DNA of 64,000 nt from Apostichopus japonicus (GCF_037975245.1 NC_092582.1:7295001-7359000); one strand, 5' to 3'. Counted from the first letter of the stretch, positions 34,300-46,060 are shown. A program made the numbers and translations. The notes: generated from the sequence alone by a model not told the origin.

Positions 34300-35760
34300 C
34301 AAATTTCAAGAATGAAATTATTTGGAAAGATTCTTTCATTAAAAATCAACTATAAACTGTAAAAGACCTTCTAGATGCGTATAACCGTCTTTTAAAGATC
34401 AATTCTTTTAATCATAAAATGTAATATCCATAACTATCCTTTTATCTGTATTTACGGACTAATTGCCGGCTATTCCTAGAGAATGAAAAGCATCCATGAC
34501 TGAAGCAGAATACTGTAATGCCAATTATGATCCATTTCAGACCTTGCATATACCACATCCGACCTTTCTCATAATATTTATAAGACTTAAACAGGGTTTT
34601 TGTTTTCTACTCCCCAGCTGCCATTGAGAGATGGAATCAGCTTCTAGATTTTCATATAAATGAACTACATTGGAAAACTATGCTTGATGTCACCATTCGT
34701 TTCGGTAAAAGATAGCAAAATCCAGTATATGCTTTCAGTTTCGCTTCATTCACCGCATATCTTTGGCACGGTTACATCTCGATGTTCCGACGTCTCTATG
34801 TTCCGACGTCTTTATGTTCCGACAATTTTTTTGGACTCTAATTTTTTGGACCGAAATTTTTGACCAACATGTTTTCGGACCAAAATTTTTCGGACCAAAA
34901 TCTTTTTGGACCAAATAACCCAAAATTTGTTTGACTAAATTTTGTTATGACCAAAAATTTTTCGGACAAGCACTATTTGGGTCATAACAAACTTTGGGCC
35001 TTTTTTTTCGTGAAAAAAAAATGGTGCATCCAAAAAAATTGAGTCCACCAAAAAACTTTGGTCCCAAAAAAATTGGGTCCAAAAAATTGAGTTCCCCCAA
35101 AAAAACAAATGGGTCCCAAAAAATGTTGGTCAAAAAAAATTAGTCCAAAAAAATTGAGTCCTCCCAAAAAAATCAGGTAAAAAAAAATGTGGGTCAAAAA
35201 CATTCCACCAATAAAATTCCACCAATAAGATTCCACCAATAAAACTTGGGTCCGAAAAAATGTTGGCAACATTTTTTTCGGAACATAGAGACGTCGGAAC
35301 ATAGATACATCGGAACATAAGGATGTCACCCCTGGCACAACTGGTTTACTTGCTCGTCTATAAAGAAGCGAGATAATGCTTTATGTTCCTGTTGTAATTT
35401 ACATGATGAAACAATAACTCATTTGTTTTCGGAATGTGAAATCCTTTCTAATTTCATTTTGGATGTTGACCAGATGGTATTTGTTCTTCAATTTCATCTC
35501 TCCCAAAAGAGACTTCTTCTTCGGATATAAGTTACCTTTAAAGCGTCCTTATAACTTTTTGATCTTCCAATTAAAAAAATGATATGTGAGGTATAAAAAA
35601 AATGAGAGAAGAGGCTTTAATTTGCAACGAATTTTTGTACAAGTTGTACTTTCTTTTAAAAGTGTAAAATACAATTTCCTCTGTTATGTACATTGTAGCA
35701 GGTCTTATGTAAGTAATGAGCAATTAAAATCAACATTAAGTTCTTGCTTGTTCTTATTCA
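34300..35760 (+). pseudogene. L1/Tx1-type LINE ORF2 C-terminal fossil, split by a foldback element
   Basis: Plus-strand pieces in order: EIIWKDSFIKNQ (about 34318) and VKDLLDAYNRLLKI (about 34360), like the IWNN...I...DL blocks after the RT core; then AIERWNQLLDFHINELHWK (about 34621-34677); then after the insert CSCCNLHDETITHLFSECE (about 35387-35445), the CxxC...H...C zinc motif of LINE proteins; then ERRGFNLQRIFVQVVLSFK (about 35605). Several frameshifts and stops make it dead. The insertion at 34770-35332 lies between the W-rich and zinc motifs. Confidence 0.66.
34770..35332. mobile_element. 563-bp foldback element inserted in the LINE
   Basis: The ends are ~50-bp inverted copies made of a 16-17-bp word, TATGTTCCGACGTCT, repeated two to three times (34783-34830 and, inverted, 35273-35323). 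The interior is low complexity: 'ggaccaaaattttt' units on the left and the complementary 'aaaaattgggtcc' units on the right, so the whole element can fold on itself. The direct repeat TGGCAC flanks it (34764-34769 and 35333-35338). Without it the LINE sequence reads continuously. Phenylalanine-rich minus-strand open frames come from the simple units. Confidence 0.78.
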
Positions 35761-36535
35761 ACCAATACCTTTCCTTCGGGTTCTTGCTTATTATTTAAGT
35801 TATGTCATTTTACCTTTTTTTCTCCTTGCAAGTTTGGAAATGATACGCAAAGATGATTTCAATAAAGTTGGAGAAAGACAAAACTCCGTCTCTGAACGTG
35901 TTGCTCTTTCTTTCTGCAGTATAGCACTTTAATAACCAATCATATTCGAACAAAATTAAATCCATTAAAATATTGCAAGAGCGTAGTTATATAGTCTTAT
36001 TATATACAGCCCTATTTGTATTTTATATACAAGAACCATTGTCTACTCCTTGTGGGGGGTTTTTCTACTTCTTTCTTTCTCGAACTTTCGTTCCAAAAAA
36101 CAATATCTCTAGTTCCGAAGAAATGAAATCGTGTAGACAGAAAAAAAACCTACTCATGGTAAATCTCATGCAATACAAGTAGCACGATGCATCTATACTA
36201 TGTACCAGAGGGATGAGATGGTGGGGACGGAGGGTGGGGTATCAATTGCTACCGATGGTGGGGACGGGGGTGGGGGTATCAATTACTACCGGTTCAGTGA
36301 TCCATTCGGCGGCACAGGGTATTAAATCAAGCCACGAATTTGGCGCCTTGGATGAAACTAGCATCTTTCGCCATCAAGACGAAATCGGCGCCCCTGCATG
36401 CAGCTCAACCCGGCGTTAACTTCGCTGGCCCGAACAAGCGGTTAATCGGTTCAGGTACAGGTATATTTATAGGATGGGTGGGGTGCCTTGCCAATTTTCT
36501 TTCATCATTAACGTTCTGCACGTAATGCGTGAATG
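35761..36535. other. 3' flank of the coiled-coil gene, no other gene seen
   Basis: Includes the 3' untranslated region of the minus-strand gene ending at 36536. No AATAAA on the minus strand is obvious close to the stop. Confidence 0.4.
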
Positions 36536-37417
36536 TTATATGTATTCTTCCTTCTCATCGTCTGTAATAGGTAAATGATATGCAGGAAGTGAGATCTTCC
36601 TTAATTTCAAGATAGGTTTGACTATATCAATTGCCTCCTTTTCATCCTCCTCCTGTATCTCTGTCACTTCCGGTTTATACCGGAATCTGTTCGAAAGCTG
36701 CGGTGATCGCGGTAATGGGATGTTATTAGTATTCAAATTGTAAAGAGTACACGGTGCTCGACCGTTTAAATCGGAAAGTTTACGAGTTCTTCCTTTAACT
36801 AACCTAATTTGACTAGAACTGGAAGGAACGTTTAATCGGTTATTTTGGCTAAAGCCATTTTGATGATGTCCGTGAATTACGCGAGCGCTGGTGGTTGGGA
36901 TATCGCGTCCTTTGTCGAGTTCATGACTCCTGACCGGCATTTCCACACCGGTTACCGAGTTGTCTTTCTCACACAGAGTATCGTCCGAGTCGTACCCGCT
37001 AACAGAACCACGTTTCCGTTCTTCGTAGTTATCTCTCAGGTCGTGGAGACTCGTCAGGAGTCGTTCGTTCGCCCGATTGAGGGCGTTTATCTGTTTGTCT
37101 TGGTGCTTAACTTTCCTCTCTAATTCTTGGATCTGTTTATGTTTTTTAGTGAAGGCAGTCTTTGTTCCTTTGTTCTTTTTCAGTAGCCAACTTTCGAAGT
37201 AAAATAAATCGGATGTAATCTCAGAGAGCTGTTGGTCTCGTTCTTTTGCTTGCGCAGCTATCAAGTCATTGCTAGCATCTAACTTCAGTTTCCATTCGAG
37301 AAGTAACTGTTTATTTTGAGTATTTTGTAGCTCGAGTTGCTGACTTAATTCCGTATTCTTTCGCTCTGCTAGTTCCAGTCTATACCTAAGATCCTTTATT
37401 TCCTCTTCACACTGTTC
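36536..37417 (-). CDS. Coiled-coil protein, terminal coding exon (exon 2 of 2 seen)
   Basis: Minus strand. The acceptor TTCTTTTATTTCAG precedes 37417, and the frame is open for 293 codons to a stop at 36536-36538. It starts EQCEEEIKDLRYRLELAERK. Residues ~1-130 are heptad-rich (ELAERKNTELSQQLELQNTQ; KKHKQIQELERKVKHQDKQI; ALNRANERLLTSL), so the N-terminal half should be a parallel coiled coil. The C-terminal half is polar and probably disordered, with acidic stretches (EIQEEDEKEAIDIV; TDDEKEEYI at the end) and a basic SQIRLVKGRTRKLSD. No signal peptide or membrane segment. With exon 1 the protein is 308 residues. I do not recognise the family; a cytoskeletal or centrosomal/ciliary scaffold would be a guess. 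Synonymous-looking codon use and the clean frame suggest an intact gene. Confidence 0.78.
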   Translation of the reverse strand, partial: EQCEEEIKDLRYRLELAERKNTELSQQLELQNTQNKQLLLEWKLKLDASNDLIAAQAKERDQQLSEITSDLFYFESWLLKKNKGTKTAFTKKHKQIQELERKVKHQDKQINALNRANERLLTSLHDLRDNYEERKRGSVSGYDSDDTLCEKDNSVTGVEMPVRSHELDKGRDIPTTSARVIHGHHQNGFSQNNRLNVPSSSSQIRLVKGRTRKLSDLNGRAPCTLYNLNTNNIPLPRSPQLSNRFRYKPEVTEIQEEDEKEAIDIVKPILKLRKISLPAYHLPITDDEKEEYI

Positions 37418-38877
37418 CTGAAATAAAAGAAGATATTTTAGATGTGTAGCATGATGAATTTAGCCTGAAAATGTTAAATATTTCCCCCACTTCTTCAAGA
37501 GGACCAGTCTCGTACGTCACATTTAATATTTATATATTTAAGTGTAACGAAATTCCAACCAGTTACTTTTGCACAAACAGTGCTACCAAGCCTTGAGTTC
37601 ATGGCGATCCTTTCTTTGTTGATGTTGTAAAGAAAACAAATATTGAGCACTTTTCGCTCCTTTAGGTTTTACTCATGCAGCAATGTGAAGTTCACTTTAT
37701 AGAGGCCGAAAGGATCTCTTAGCGTTTTCAAGTTTTACTGTAAATGTTTAAACACTTTTAGTATTATATGGGACCAATATGTAGAGTTAGTCTTTGTAAA
37801 TGCGTATGTTTTGTTCACATGGGCTTTTTATTATCATTGCTGCCAATTAGATCTTTCACACAATTTGGTTTATTTGTAAAGTACGCCACCTCTTACGAGC
37901 TCATCGTTGCAAGCCTTTAAGCAATACGAAATCCTAGTAGCGCCACCAATCCTAACAACAACCTTCCGTGAGCAGATTTGTCTTATTGTGCGAAGGTATA
38001 GGCTTGCATGTCTTCCGATTTGTCTATTTTTCTCAGCAAAACAGACACCCAGCCTCAGACCCAGGATGAATGAATACCAATAATACTAATAAGATGAATG
38101 CTATGTAGTTGTGTATAACACCTTCAATGGCAAAGACCTTGGCCCGATCTGAAATTCTACGGTTCAAGAATTACTCAAAATTTGATTGTAGAAAAAGCTA
38201 TAGTTTCCACTTAACGATGAAAACACACTGATCCTGTTCAAAGGAATTTGATTTTGGAGTTGTAAATACTGGCAAACCTTGTCCTATGTGTGATAGCCTT
38301 GTATGAGTATAGTAAAGCAGGGTATTTAATAAACCGTTTTATCTTCTTAAGTGATACAAACGTTGCACCAGCTATAAAAAAATATATGTTAATTTTGTGG
38401 AAGATTTTTTCTTTTTTTGATCCCGTGGAGTACGAGTAAGCCCTTGCTTAAATATCGATCGTCGACGATGAGATGTTTCTGATTTCATTTTGAACCCCCC
38501 CCCCCCTCTCCCATCCAAATCCCACTAACACCCCTCCCCTTCTCAAAAAGAAAGTTGGATTTGGTGAGATTACAATAATCACCATAAACTGCTTCACTTT
38601 CTCCTCCTCCAAGCTGGTTTGAGACGTGAATGCAAATTAAATGCAAATCAGATTCACACGCAAATCAAACTGAGCAAAGCATCGATGAAAATACAGACCG
38701 CTGCCAAGTTTTGTTATGATTTGATTTGAGTATCAATTTAAGTTAATGCTTCTTTAATCAAGTAAGGTGACATTTTGGAAAACATTTTCCATTACCAGCA
38801 CTCAGATGCAACCTATCAGTATCACACACCATTGTAAGCGTGCGGTTATTGAAATTACGCTGACATATGGTGGCGAC
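37418..38877 (-). other. Intron of the coiled-coil gene, no other feature
   Basis: Lies between the donor at 39315 and the acceptor at 37418. Apart from the SINE further upstream (38878-39275) I see only AT-rich unique sequence and a C-run near 38,497. Confidence 0.6.
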
Positions 38878-39275
38878 ATTACTAATAATAATCATAATAA
38901 TAATAATCACCATCATCCGATCATCATCAACATCAACATCAGCATTAGCATCATCATCAAAATCATTATCATAATCATAATCATAATAATAATCAGTTAT
39001 TTTTACGACGCTTAAGCGACCACAATGTGGGAGAAACTCGCAAGGGCTTATGGATTACAATTTACACGCCGGTTGGCTTACAATTCAACATTTTAACTCA
39101 AATTTGGAATCTTCTCAATTTAGAAAGTCATTTAATATAGGAAAACCGTAGACTGCTCTTGGATGTAAAACCCACCTTACTGTGATCCGGCCGGGTATCG
39201 AACCCGGAACCTACCGATTGCTAAGCCTAATTGCTTCAAAATGCCACCGCCTTTATCCACTCGGTCACAGCACCG
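38878..39275 (-). mobile_element. tRNA-derived SINE with (ATT/ATG)n tail, full copy, in the intron
   Basis: On the minus strand the head (39275 to about 39182) reads GGTGCTGTGACCGAGTGG, box A-like TGGATAAAGGCGG, a long variable loop, and box B GGTTCGATACC closed by CCGGCCGG: a class II (Leu/Ser-like) tRNA shape. The body (39180-39010) matches 19060-19200. The tail on the plus strand is mixed aat/atc trinucleotides (38878-38998). Same orientation as the host gene. It is a SINE and not a functional tRNA: it has an interrupted anticodon region and is followed by a body and tail. Confidence 0.8.
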
Positions 39276-39315
39276 GTATTAAGATAAAAAAGATAAACCA
39301 AAAATCTGTTTATAC

Positions 39316-39360
39316 CTTGCAGTGTTCTTCATTACGAGATGCAGGAGCGTCCTCTGTCAT
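39316..39360 (-). CDS. Coiled-coil protein, first coding exon
   Basis: Minus strand. ATG at 39360 in a good context (A at -3), then MTEDAPASRNEEHCK and a donor TGCAAG|GTATAA at 39315. It is 15 whole codons, phase 0, and joins in frame to the exon at 37417 (phase 0) to give 308 residues. The small first exon and matching phase make this the likely start, though an additional 5' non-coding exon upstream is possible. Confidence 0.65.
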
Positions 39361-39679
39361 GGTGTACCGTATATCCCAACAGAAAAGCGTTTAAACGTAT
39401 CGTACATAAACAACTGACCTTCGACCTTCAAACCTACAGAAGAGAAAATTTAGAAGTAGCCAACAGGTATACTCTAGCTTCATTTGATAATTCAAAGTTC
39501 CAAAATCCCATATATGGAAGTCCGTAAACATTCATCAATCAGAAATGCAATTTTCATGAACTAAATAAATACGGTACAATGGAACGTTTTCTTTTCTTTC
39601 CGATTTTTTTCTTTCCCCCTCACCCCGCGCCACCCCCCCCCCAAACCCACCTCTTCATGCCCCTTTATCTCGATAACCA

Positions 39680-39693
39680 GTAACCAGGGCAAC
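39680..39693 (-). promoter_or_regulatory. X-box-like RFX site upstream of the coiled-coil gene
   Basis: Minus-strand reading GTTGCCCTGGTTAC matches the X-box pattern GTTGCCATGGTAAC at 12 of 14 positions. It lies 320 bp upstream of the ATG at 39360. RFX sites mark many ciliary genes in animals; function here is inferred. Confidence 0.35.
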
Positions 39694-39778
39694 GCGCCCC
39701 CATCTGGAAGGTAATTCTCAAGTGGAAAATTACACACACGAGTCAGTATTACCGGTTTAATCCACCAACAAGCTGTCG

Positions 39779-39786
39779 TGACGTCA
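39779..39786. promoter_or_regulatory. CRE palindrome TGACGTCA upstream of the coiled-coil gene
   Basis: Perfect 8-bp CREB/ATF palindrome about 420 bp before the ATG at 39360; a half-site TGACGTC follows at 39800. Together with the X-box-like site it suggests a promoter near 39.6-39.9 kb. Confidence 0.4.
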
Positions 39787-39889
39787 TTCGCCTATTCTGC
39801 TGACGTCTTTGGGGAACTAACCATAATCCCACAATAGCGTTATCTCAAATTCTAACTTGAATAAAAGGAGAGGCGAGGCTTTGTTTTCG

Positions 39890-42300
39890 TACCTTCAGTT
39901 CAGTTCACAAACAGTGTCATTTGAATGGGCTGCTGCACATCCTGCATGAAAATAAAGAAATAACAGTGATCATAAAATGACATTATAAAACGGTTGATAT
40001 CACAAAGCAATTGACACTAGGAGATTTAAAGTGTTCAATAAAAAAAAATGCTCGACTTAATTTAATGGAGCAGTATGCAAACCTCTTCAAAGTTAATGTA
40101 AAAACATAACCTGCAGTGGGGATAAAATCAATGTTCACAGATACTTGTTATACGGTATCACTCTAATGCCAAACCTGTTCAAACGTTTTCGAAATGAAGT
40201 CGAAACATTCCGTTGCTGTGAGAAAGAGCCTAAATGCCAGTTCTTGATCAAAATTGGCGTGCATACATGAATACAAGGGGGGGGGGGGGGGTTCTTTCTT
40301 AGTGAAAGTGGGGTATTGCTCCGGGGAAATCATGTGACGTTACAGTTAGTGTGAAGCGTGTTGCTAAGGTTGTTTTGTTTTGTTCTGTTTTCTGCGAGCT
40401 ACATTATCGTTGCTATTTGATATACTCTACATATGAACAGGGATATGCACCTGATTTCAAAGGTGTGTGCGTGGGGTGGGGGGGGGGGGTGGAGGAATGT
40501 CAGGGTGATAATTTCTCCGATGGATCTAGTAGGTAGGGGCATGAACCTTCTTAAAGGGCGGCGGCCAGAGGCGGATAAAGGAGAGGATGGGTCGTTGAAG
40601 CCATTTTTTTAAGTAGGGGAGTCTGCGATCATATCCCAGAAGAAAACAAAGTATAGAGACATATATAGACTATAATTTTGGGCTGTTATTGGTCTTAATG
40701 CAATGTTGTGCTGAGAAATACGGTTTTTTGTGTGATGTTGAAAGAGGGAGGGGTGTATCATGTATGAAATTGAATGGTTGAAAAAAATTGAACCCAAATG
40801 GCTAAGTTGATTCTGTCATAACGGCAAAATATTCTTTAAAGAATGTCTTAGGGAATAAATTAATCTTGATACGTTGCAGACCGGTAAAAAATTAGTTCTA
40901 TCCTTCCCATATTATTTTTTGTTTGTTGAGATTTGACCCTATGAAACAGCTGAAGTACATCAGTTAAAGTGACTGACTTAACATTTAATCTAATACACAT
41001 TTAATGTAATACACATACCGTACATATACTTCTGTCTACTTATACCGTACACATACCGTACAGTCTTCTGTCTACCTGTGTACTTTTCTCTATACCTAAC
41101 CTACTAACTTGGTCATGTTCTTAGCACTATATATATACATTAATCTATACATAAATCCCGATTTTTGTTTGGTAGTTTACAGCGAGGGAAGCATTATGAA
41201 TTATTCATTTTATGTGGTTTTAAATGTGAATATTCATATTTCCTTGCTTCACGCTAGTCACGACATGTGAAAGCACGTAACCATGGAGATAACGTATAAC
41301 TAAGACCAAACTTCATTCTCTCTTTCCCTTCTGAATCTACCATTCTGAAAGCGAAAGGTGTAAAAATGATGTTATTTCCTACACTATCGAGAGAAAATAA
41401 AGAGATAAAGTCAGCATCTCTAACTGTCGTATTTCGATGACGTATTTTAGGAGGTGTGAGTTCTAATGATGAAATCTAGTATCTAGATACTAGAGACAAC
41501 TTACGCACCTGTACTATAGGGACCTATAGTAAACCTACTCGTGTACACGAACTAATGCTGTGATATTCGTTGTACTATGTAGTGATATATCATGTGTTCA
41601 GTTATATTGTGTGTCTCTCTATAATGGTGAAACATTGTACCACTATACACTTTATGAGACAAAATCGACTCAAGATACAACACTTTGATAAAGAAGCGAG
41701 TGCCTACTATATATACTATAACATGGACTCATACACGTTAACATGTAAAGAAATGTCAATGACAAAATACACATCCACTGGTGCGGTAACACTGTGTTGA
41801 ACCAGTTTTCAATAAAGCGAGATACTCAGGACTTGTTTGTTTATATAACTCACCCGTACCACGAAATAAAAACAAACTCTACATATATAGCATGACTTTG
41901 TGAAAAATATATAAAAGCATTTCAAGCGTTAAGTGACTCGATTCTGTGCGATAAAAAAAAAACAAGAACACAAACCGGCGGACAATACTTCCATAGTCTT
42001 ATGAAGTAATTATTAGCCTATTTGTGACCGATAATTGAACCAGATGGTAGTTTTGATGACCTCACAAAATTATTCAGGCTTGTCAATATTTAACAAACAA
42101 AAAAAAACGAGGAAAATTCAAAAAAGTTGCCTTAATTGGTCTCGTTATTGTTGTTTCTTTGTAATAACTTCTCGTCAAACCCCGACAATTATATACAGGC
42201 TTATACAATGTCTATCTGATCACGCATGCGCATGCGTCAGGTCAGTCTCAGATCACGCATGATCTTTGTTTGGAGTCATCCCATCAAACTCTTTTCAAAT
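39890..42300. other. Intergenic, no gene seen
   Basis: No supported gene. Contains two free G-runs (about 40278-40291 and 40481-40490) and a 'cataccgtaca' simple cluster at 41014-41062. Confidence 0.45.
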
Positions 42301-42391
42301 AATCCCCTTCTCCCCTTCTCCCCTTCTCCCCTTATGCCCTTCTCCCTTTCTCCCTTCCCTTCCCGCTCCCCTCCCCGCCTCCCCCCACCGC
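42301..42391. repeat. Polypyrimidine (CCCCTTCT)n tract
   Basis: About 90 bp almost free of purines on the plus strand, beginning with tandem CCCCTTCT and degrading to CCCTTC/CCCCTCC. Confidence 0.85.
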
Positions 42392-42744
42392 CACATGACT
42401 TAACTATGACGCACGGCAATGCCTTTATGTTTTGCATATAAAAGCCCATGTAGCCGTTCGTGTGATTTAGCCTTCTTCCTGTAATCCTCTCAAACTAGCT
42501 GAATATAGCGGTGTGACGTTTTGAGGTATTGGTTTTATGAAAGGTAACCCTGTATCTATAGGGCCTACTAATATGTTTGTATATGGTAAATCAGTAGTTA
42601 AGATAACCTAATATTAAGTGGTAAATATTTACAGTGCACACCAAATGCAACGATAAGATGCTTCAGGGATTAACGTCCATTAAAAGAAAAATATAGTATA
42701 TTTCCCCTTTTTTTCCCTAAATTTCACAACCGTGATTATCATAC

Positions 42745-43085
42745 ACAATGCGTTTCATGAAATACATTCGCTTCATACATATTCATGTGCATAATATGTA
42801 CAATCAACAAGACCTCACGTTTTTTTCCATCTCTCTAGAAGTTATTATGTGGCAAGTTCCATTGCCTCAAGAAGTACGGCATTGCATGATATTACATGTG
42901 ATTTCACGGGTTAGAGTTATAGGGTTAACCCTAGGGGTAAACCCTGACCATAGGGTTTTCCCGGAGTTCACAAGATACGTCATTGATTGGGTTGTATCAT
43001 GCATGATGACATTGCTCGACATATTAAACTGTTTAAAAAACGGTTTTCTTGAGAAATACTGTCACGTAAGGATTCGCTCTGTACA
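42745..43085 (+). repeat. Dispersed repeat, copy 1 of an inverted pair
   Basis: It matches the reverse complement of about 51125-51475. Shared phrases, in order: 'tttcat.aaata', 'tattcat', 'aaga.ctcacgtttttt', 'catctctc', 'tgcctcaagaagtacgg', 'acatgtgat', the core GGGTTAACCCTAGGGG, 'atacgtcattgattgggttg', 'atactgtcac'. Overall ~80-85 percent identical by eye. No inverted ends or duplication found. Type unknown. Confidence 0.7.
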
Positions 43086-44990
43086 ATAAACCAAAATATG
43101 AACACGAAAGCAAGGCGAGCATTATAACGTCATAACTCTGAATTATATAAGGCGCTTTTAAGCATTAAATATCATTAATGTTCTACGATTCGATTACACT
43201 TTCGAAATAAAAATGTAGGTTAGTTTGCTTGGCTATAGTCAGGTTGCCCTAGTGAAATTACGTCCCCAAAATGTGGACATTTGCCAATATTGGCTTCTTA
43301 ATACTGAATACAAATAATACTTTCCTTGCTTACGACAATATATCAAATTTGTGGGTGAATAATAATGATTAACAACGGTCGCCCTTAGACCATTAGACTT
43401 ATAAATTTGTCGTTGATTGTTGTCGATAACAACAAATATACGTCACTACTTACGTGATATGACATTGATATTTGACCCTTTTGATATCTCATCTCTAAAA
43501 CAAGCTCTTCCTTTCGGCAAAGATTGAATTAAATATAATCATTTTCTTGGGAGAAGTTATTGACAAGAAAGGGGATTCGAACTAGCCTGAGCTCACACAT
43601 GAATACAAATAAACCATATTGTTTATCAAGTACATATACTAACCAATCCATCAGCCTTAAAGTTGCTGTAATTCCTTTGTTAAACATATGTTTTGAAAAC
43701 TGTTTTCAGCTCAAACCTGCTTTGCTAATACTTTTAAAATTGAGATAGAAACATTTTAGAATGTGTCTGACGCAATAAAAAAAAAACGACAAACTATCAA
43801 GATAAGAAGAGCAAAAAATAAATAAATAATTGAATAATCACCTTGACTGCAAGTGACTAAGAAGTTGATATTAAAAGATTGTGACGTTTCATGCACCGGT
43901 CTGATTCGGTCATCATCCAGCAACTTAAAGCTTGATTGACGTAAATAAGAGCGAATGACTTTCCTCGGGTAATGTTTGAGTGCTATCTGATACCAATAAA
44001 CATGTAGGGGAATTTAAAAGTACAGTTCCACGGGGCAACTTAACCATTCTTAATAATAGCAAAGGTATACGTCATTGGGGTTACAACTTGTTTTTTCGAT
44101 TAAGTTTAACCACATACAAACGGATTAGCACACAAATTGTCCCTTATTTCAATAAATCCTGGTGAGATAACGGTTACAATTAACTGCAAAATATTTGTTT
44201 GATGACTAACTATGAGCAACATGGGTGGGTGGTTTATTTGGCAGCTGTGAGTCTCTCAGTGAATTTTACAAACGATAGAGACATGCAGAGAGAGCGAGGG
44301 GTGAAACGGATAACTATACTGCTATTGCGATTGCGCAGGTAATCACTGTACGTAAAATATCGTCTGCTCAATGGGCACCCATGTTTACTCAACCATACAT
44401 AGTCGGTTCAATTACTGCATTAAGTCGCAGGGGTCGTTTTTGGTGGGGGGCCGGGGGGGGGGGTCATTTGGATTTTTGAGACTTTATTTTTCTAAATAAT
44501 AACTGATGCCAAAAATTAACGCTATTACTACAGAAATGTAGTTAAAATGTAAATGGGAGTTCCATTTTGGGTCTAAGCCCCCTTACCCAAACAAAACAAA
44601 AAACACTCAGAAGGGACACCCTCCCTTTAGACCCCTTCTCGGAACGGACGTCTTTAGTTCGCCCCTCCCCAGGCCCTCCACCACCAACTCTGTGTACGGG
44701 TCAGATATTCAGCTCTGATATTTCGATTCTGATCTACATTTATGGGCTATCAAGAAATAAAAACAAGAAATAAACAACAACGGCCGTAAACGAATCAGCT
44801 TTAGTGACGTGCATATAACCTCCCAGCATGCTCCTTCATTTGTCTAAAACCAGATAAGTCATTTTGAAGCATCTACAACCTTTCTTTCATTTAAGTTTTC
44901 ATTTTTTTCTGTATTTACTTTTCAGAAAATGGATGAAACCTCTTCTTGATAACTCTTAAGGGTACAATCCGCATTTGGCTGCAGCGACTG
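43086..44990. other. Intergenic, no gene seen
   Basis: No supported gene. 44424-44700 has a G-run and a 'gggacaccctccctttagacccc' type block that resembles hAT subterminal DNA, but no ends could be identified. Confidence 0.4.
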
Positions 44991-44998
44991 ATACCCCA

Positions 44999-45086
44999 TG
45001 ACGTCATCAACTTGCGCCAAGTTCATCAGCTATATTGTCTAAGTTGTAAACAATGTCCAGAATTGGATTACCGTCGCCATGGCAAC
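44999..45086. promoter_or_regulatory. CRE plus near-perfect X-box cluster
   Basis: A perfect CRE TGACGTCA at 44999-45006 and GTCGCCATGGCAAC at 45073-45086, which fits the RFX X-box GTNRCCATGGYAAC-type palindrome. The two are 66 bp apart, in a locally GC-richer segment. This looks like a promoter core, but no adjacent first exon could be established on either strand. Confidence 0.4.
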
Positions 45087-45312
45087 CGCGCCAGGGAGAA
45101 TGAATTAGTTCCAAACAAATTCCTTATTGTAACAATGAACTACATAAGTCCGATTGGAAACTGTTGAATGGACCAAGGAGCCTTTTCGAACAAATAAGAG
45201 ATTTAATTTCAAACATTAGCCATTCCGTTGAGATGTCGATGATGGAGTGATTTCGATCTCACGAAATGAGAAAATTTAACGAAACACCAAAGTTGGGTTG
45301 TTACAATTATAA

Positions 45313-45337
45313 TTTTTTTTTTTTTTTTTTTTTTTTT
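45313..45337. repeat. Poly-T run
   Basis: About 25 consecutive T. No identifiable retroelement body was found next to it. Confidence 0.9.
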
Positions 45338-45839
45338 GTTAAGTCCATATTTGTGAAAGATTGTTAAGCGTAACCCAATTAAATGATTCCTGTTGACAGT
45401 GCATGAAAAATAATTATCAAACTTAGAAATCCGTCACTAGTAAAGTAGTATTTTACGTCACATGTTATTTTACGTTCTTTAAAGGAAACATTCCGCAAAG
45501 ACTAGAAGACAAATCCACACAATTACCCTTAGAATGTTTGAGTTATCTCCATGCATAATTGGGGACCCAAAAGTAACCATTATCGTTCGTCTATAGGTAC
45601 CGCACCACAATTACAGTAGTGTACATCCGCTCGAAAGGTCAGAGAAAAAGTACCTAAGGTAATGCTTTTTTTAAGAATTTTATCAGTTAATGTCAACGTT
45701 TGTTCTGCCTTTATATGAAGAAGCGTAATTTAAAGTGCAGATGGTGTGAAAGTAGGGTAGGATCGAAGGTGATATAAACCACTTTAGAAAATCTTTGGTT
45801 AAATGTTGATACTACTCCGAGCGAGCAGATGGAAGGGTT

Positions 45840-46060
45840 GGGGTTGAGTATGCTAAACTTGCTCCTCTTCTAGCTCAAAATCTAAACGGTCATGATATGG
45901 AAGTTGGCAAGTGCCATGATAGGCCAAGATCTCAGCTACATATATGTGGTGGGTAGGATATACCAGTTGAAAACTTACATCTATGCTTTGGCAGGTCTTG
46001 AAAGTGACGAGTTTAGTGTGTAAGTCAATGGAACAATTAATTGTGGTGCGAGACCTATAT
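45840..46060. repeat. Possible diverged relative of family B
   Basis: Shares the order 'ggtcatg.tatgg', 'aggccaa', 'tcagcta', 'gatgggta/ggtgggtag', 'cttctatcta/ttacatctat', 'gtgacgagtttagtgtgtaagtcaat' with 6770-6910 and 9150-9300. The last phrase is the clearest. No ends found. Confidence 0.35.

Noticed and set aside
34945-35338. Phenylalanine/glycine-rich minus-strand frames
   Set aside because: Products of the simple GGACC/AAAATTTT units of the foldback element; no start, splice or homology support.
38878-39003. CRISPR-like or regulatory array of trinucleotides
   Set aside because: It is the simple-repeat tail of a SINE, with no spacer structure.
39182-39275. Functional class II tRNA gene
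   Set aside because: Boxes A and B are present, but the sequence is followed by a conserved body and trinucleotide tail and has a relative at 19022-19200, so it is a SINE head.
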